64,000 bases of DNA from Lachnospiraceae bacterium (GTDB lineage Bacteria > Bacillota > Clostridia > Lachnospirales > Lachnospiraceae): assembly GCA_017431345.1 (NCBI GenBank), contig JAFRLH010000048.1, forward strand, positions 17,402 through 81,401, read 5' to 3'. The notes under the pieces were generated by a model. The model saw nothing but the letters and a program-made list of their open reading frames with translations, ran no database searches and had not been told where the DNA came from. Every line of letters begins with the position of its first letter. Position 1 is the stretch's first letter. Shown here one piece after another: positions 62,449 to 64,000 of the stretch. The position numbers were made by a program, and so were the translations under genes.

Positions 62449-63010
62449 GATCGCTCCTCCTTGTAAGCATGGGACGTTTCGGGTGTCCCGGTTGTATCTA
62501 ATATATCATCCTTTTACTGTTCCGCACACTGATTTTCTGAAAATTCTTTTATATTTAGATGTCTGGGGGGAGTGATGTAGGGTATTCTGTCTGCTCGTGA
62601 GTCAGACGATACCCTTCTTTCCTGTTTGATAATGGATGCTGAGTTTGCTCTTGGGTTTTTGATGGCCTGCGAAAAAGGACGATACCCTTCTTTCCTGTTC
62701 CATCTTGGATACCAAGCATGCTTTTGGGTTTTTGGACGCTAAACACAAAGGACGATATCCTTCTTTCTCGGTCAAGTTAGAGTATGATCTTAGAAAAAGG
62801 GTAGCGTCCTTTAGAAAAACTTGTTTCACGGAAGAATCCGTGCGTCATTCTTATAAAATCTATGAAATCCGGGGTAGCGCGGTGCTGTAAAGCAAGTGAT
62901 ACGCCCAAAAGCATCTGTCTCGGTTTCCGATTCGGCATCTTTCAAAGTATCAGGCATCCAGTAAAGCTATTTTCTGCTCATCTCAAGGCATCCAGCATCT
63001 GCTTCGGTTT
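62449..63010. other. 562-bp intergenic region with tandem duplications
   Basis: No convincing gene. It holds a 73-bp tandem repeat (62605-62823) and the upstream copy of an 84-bp offset duplication (62910-62959). Short open frames across it change frame between repeat copies and lack ribosome binding sites. Confidence 0.65.
62605..62823. repeat. 73-bp tandem repeat, two good copies and a partial third
   Basis: Units begin GACGAT at 62605, 62678 and 62751 (spacing 73 both times). Units 1 and 2 match over most of their length, including TTGGGTTTTTG; unit 3 matches for about 20 nt. An inverted copy of the unit start (62794-62812) can pair with the third unit, giving a possible hairpin. Confidence 0.75.
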
Positions 63011-63043
63011 CTATTTCAGTATTTCCAGCAGTGCCTGGCATCC
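62910..63043. repeat. Duplicated segment covering the end of the phosphatase gene
   Basis: Sequence 62994-63043, which contains the last codons and stop of the phosphatase gene, has a diverged copy at 62910-62959 (offset 84). Both begin AGCATCTG-like and end GGCATCC. A tandem duplication of the gene tail is the simplest explanation. Confidence 0.6.
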
Positions 63044-63475
63044 CTGCAGCACGTCCTGCCATGTTTCTTCAAAATCTCCCGTGTACCACGGATCCGCGAC
63101 TTCCTGTCCTGTTCTCCCGCAGAAATCCAGCAGCAGAGATAACTTCCCGTCCGGATCCCCACCGTATATTCTCGACATGTTCCGGATATTGGCGCGGTCC
63201 ATACCAATCAGGTAATCGAAACGATCATAGTCTGTCCGTTTTGTCTGTCTGGCTGTCTTGCCTTCGCATGAGATTCCATGTTCAGCCAGCTTGCGCCTGG
63301 CCGGGGGATAGACAGGATTGCCGCGGCCATTCCAGATTTCCTCGGTGCTGGTGGCGGCGGATTCAATGTAGAAGGAATCTTCCAGTCCGGCTTTTCGGAC
63401 AAGATCTTTCATGACGAATTCAGCCATAGGCGAACGGCAGATGTTGCCGTGGCACACGAAAATGATGCGATGCAT
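63011..63475 (-). CDS. Low-molecular-weight protein-tyrosine phosphatase
   Basis: A 154-residue phosphatase with the P-loop VCHGNICRSP (Cys8 and Arg14) and the general-acid loop ADPWYTG. It could act on tyrosine kinases of capsule or polysaccharide synthesis, but none is in the window; arsenate-reductase-like use is less likely. Its last codons are copied in a downstream duplication. The ATG at 63475 is preceded by a weak AAAGGA site. Confidence 0.93.
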   Translation of the reverse strand: MHRIIFVCHGNICRSPMAEFVMKDLVRKAGLEDSFYIESAATSTEEIWNGRGNPVYPPARRKLAEHGISCEGKTARQTKRTDYDRFDYLIGMDRANIRNMSRIYGGDPDGKLSLLLDFCGRTGQEVADPWYTGDFEETWQDVLQGCQALLEILK

Positions 63476-63501
63476 GTGGATTAGTCCTTTCTAACTACCC
63501 C

Positions 63502-63612
63502 GATTTGCGCCGATTTGCCGCAATTTGCGAGGGCACTTCACCGGTTCAGCAGACCGTTATTCTGCCATGAAATATATGCAAAACGGCAAATTACGGCAAA
63601 TCGAGGCAAATC
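63502..63612. repeat. 27-bp inverted repeat with iteron-like GGCAAAT words, upstream of the phosphatase
   Basis: Arms 63502-63528 and 63586-63612 match at 24 of 27 positions in inverted orientation. The right arm region reads as repeated ACGGCAAAT words about 10-11 bp apart (63583-63620). It may bind a regulator or cap the region between the phosphatase and the upstream secreted-protein gene; no promoter is assigned. Confidence 0.6.
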
Positions 63613-63677
63613 ACGGCAAGCAAAAGTAGTCAAAACGTAGTAAAAATCGGGGTGTTTTACTACCGTGGATTTTGTCT

Positions 63678-64000
63678 TTATTTTTCCTTTACCGTCACCC
63701 TGATCGTCTTGCTTACGCCATTGATAGCATACACATACACCTTGCACTTGCCCGGTGCCTTAGCAGTGATCTTTCCTTTGCTGCTCACCTTGGCTATTTT
63801 GGTATTGCTGCTGCAGTAACGAAGCGCGGCGCCATGCGTCTCTTTCATAAGGCTTTTTTTCTTATCGATCTTATTGATCTTCGCCTTGATGGCGTACGAC
63901 TTGCCTGCCTTAAGGGTGATCTTTTTCTTCTCAACAGTTATGCTCTTCGGGTTTGTATACTTCTTGTTGCCGTTTGCCGTGAATGCGTGTACGGCGGGAC
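63678..64000 (-). CDS. C-terminal part of a secreted Big_2-type protein, N-terminus outside the window
   Basis: The visible 106 residues, in frame to a TAA at 63678-63680, form a Lys-rich beta domain with YTNPKSITV, LKAGKSYAIKA and a final YVYAINGVSKTIRVTVK. It matches the C-terminal domain of the NlpC/P60 protein (53016-55592) along its length, including the tail. Big_2/Ig-like domains of this kind are common in secreted clostridial proteins. The rest of the protein and its enzymatic part, if any, lie beyond the right edge. Confidence 0.85.
   Translation of the reverse strand, partial: PAVHAFTANGNKKYTNPKSITVEKKKITLKAGKSYAIKAKINKIDKKKSLMKETHGAALRYCSSNTKIAKVSSKGKITAKAPGKCKVYVYAINGVSKTIRVTVKEK

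Noticed and set aside
62555-62829. Small open frames across the 73-bp repeats
   Set aside because: The 73-bp unit is not a multiple of three, so the frame changes between copies, and there is no ribosome binding site.

Overview
The window looks like a chromosomal segment of an anaerobic Bacillota bacterium, most likely Lachnospiraceae or a near relative. The signs are a six-subunit Rnf complex, Glu/Thr/Ala-rich lipoprotein linkers, secreted Big_2-type proteins, a GGGtGRT/IscU-like pair, strong GGAGG ribosome binding sites, and many metal and flavin enzymes with no aerobic respiratory gene. I saw no rRNA, tRNA, insertion sequence or CRISPR array.

The left 40 kb is built around molybdenum and tungsten enzymes. 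Two paralogous loci (3345-8941 and 16644-23540, both minus strand) each encode a MOP-type molybdenum aldehyde oxidoreductase, a large FAD/Fe-S protein whose domains resemble HdrA, HdrC and HdrB fused in one chain, and a small four-cysteine redox protein; the second locus adds a radical SAM enzyme. Between them lie rnfBCDGEA (minus) and, divergently, apbE, a Gx-family membrane protein and a NusG-domain-II protein. Next come a four-cluster ferredoxin, a tungsten-type aldehyde ferredoxin oxidoreductase and a ThiS-like protein (24039-26880), then the tungstate transporter tupABC (27055-29741). A plus-strand operon (30126-36505) holds two MoeA-type proteins, two FAD oxidoreductases and a MoeB/ThiF-like activator. 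It converges on a minus-strand group with a rhodanese, a LysR regulator, an XdhC-like factor and a molybdopterin-binding protein (36529-40137). A reasonable reading is that aldehydes or related substrates are oxidised by Mo and W enzymes, low-potential electrons pass through Fe-S carriers to ferredoxin, and Rnf turns that into an ion gradient.

The right 24 kb is more ordinary: a hybrid histidine kinase, isopentenyl diphosphate isomerase, two MATE transporters, a lipid kinase, a CPBP protease, a domain-swapped GH3 enzyme, the GGGtGRT/IscU-like pair, a histidine phosphatase, a secreted NlpC/P60 protein with a secreted GDPD-like protein, a lone pyruvate-kinase C domain, a KdpDE-like two-component system, an amidohydrolase and a low-molecular-weight phosphatase. 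Both window edges cut genes: a formylglycine-generating-enzyme-like protein on the left and a Big_2-type protein on the right.

The most unusual observations are: a tungstate-binding protein (TupA) that appears circularly permuted; the single-chain HdrABC-like proteins, which lack an NAD(P) domain and occur beside both MOP enzymes; an rnf operon with rnfB first; an XdhC-like protein with reversed domain order; a dispersed repeat with GTCAT termini; a 42-bp periodic intergenic region; and a competing-hairpin arrangement upstream of a MATE gene.
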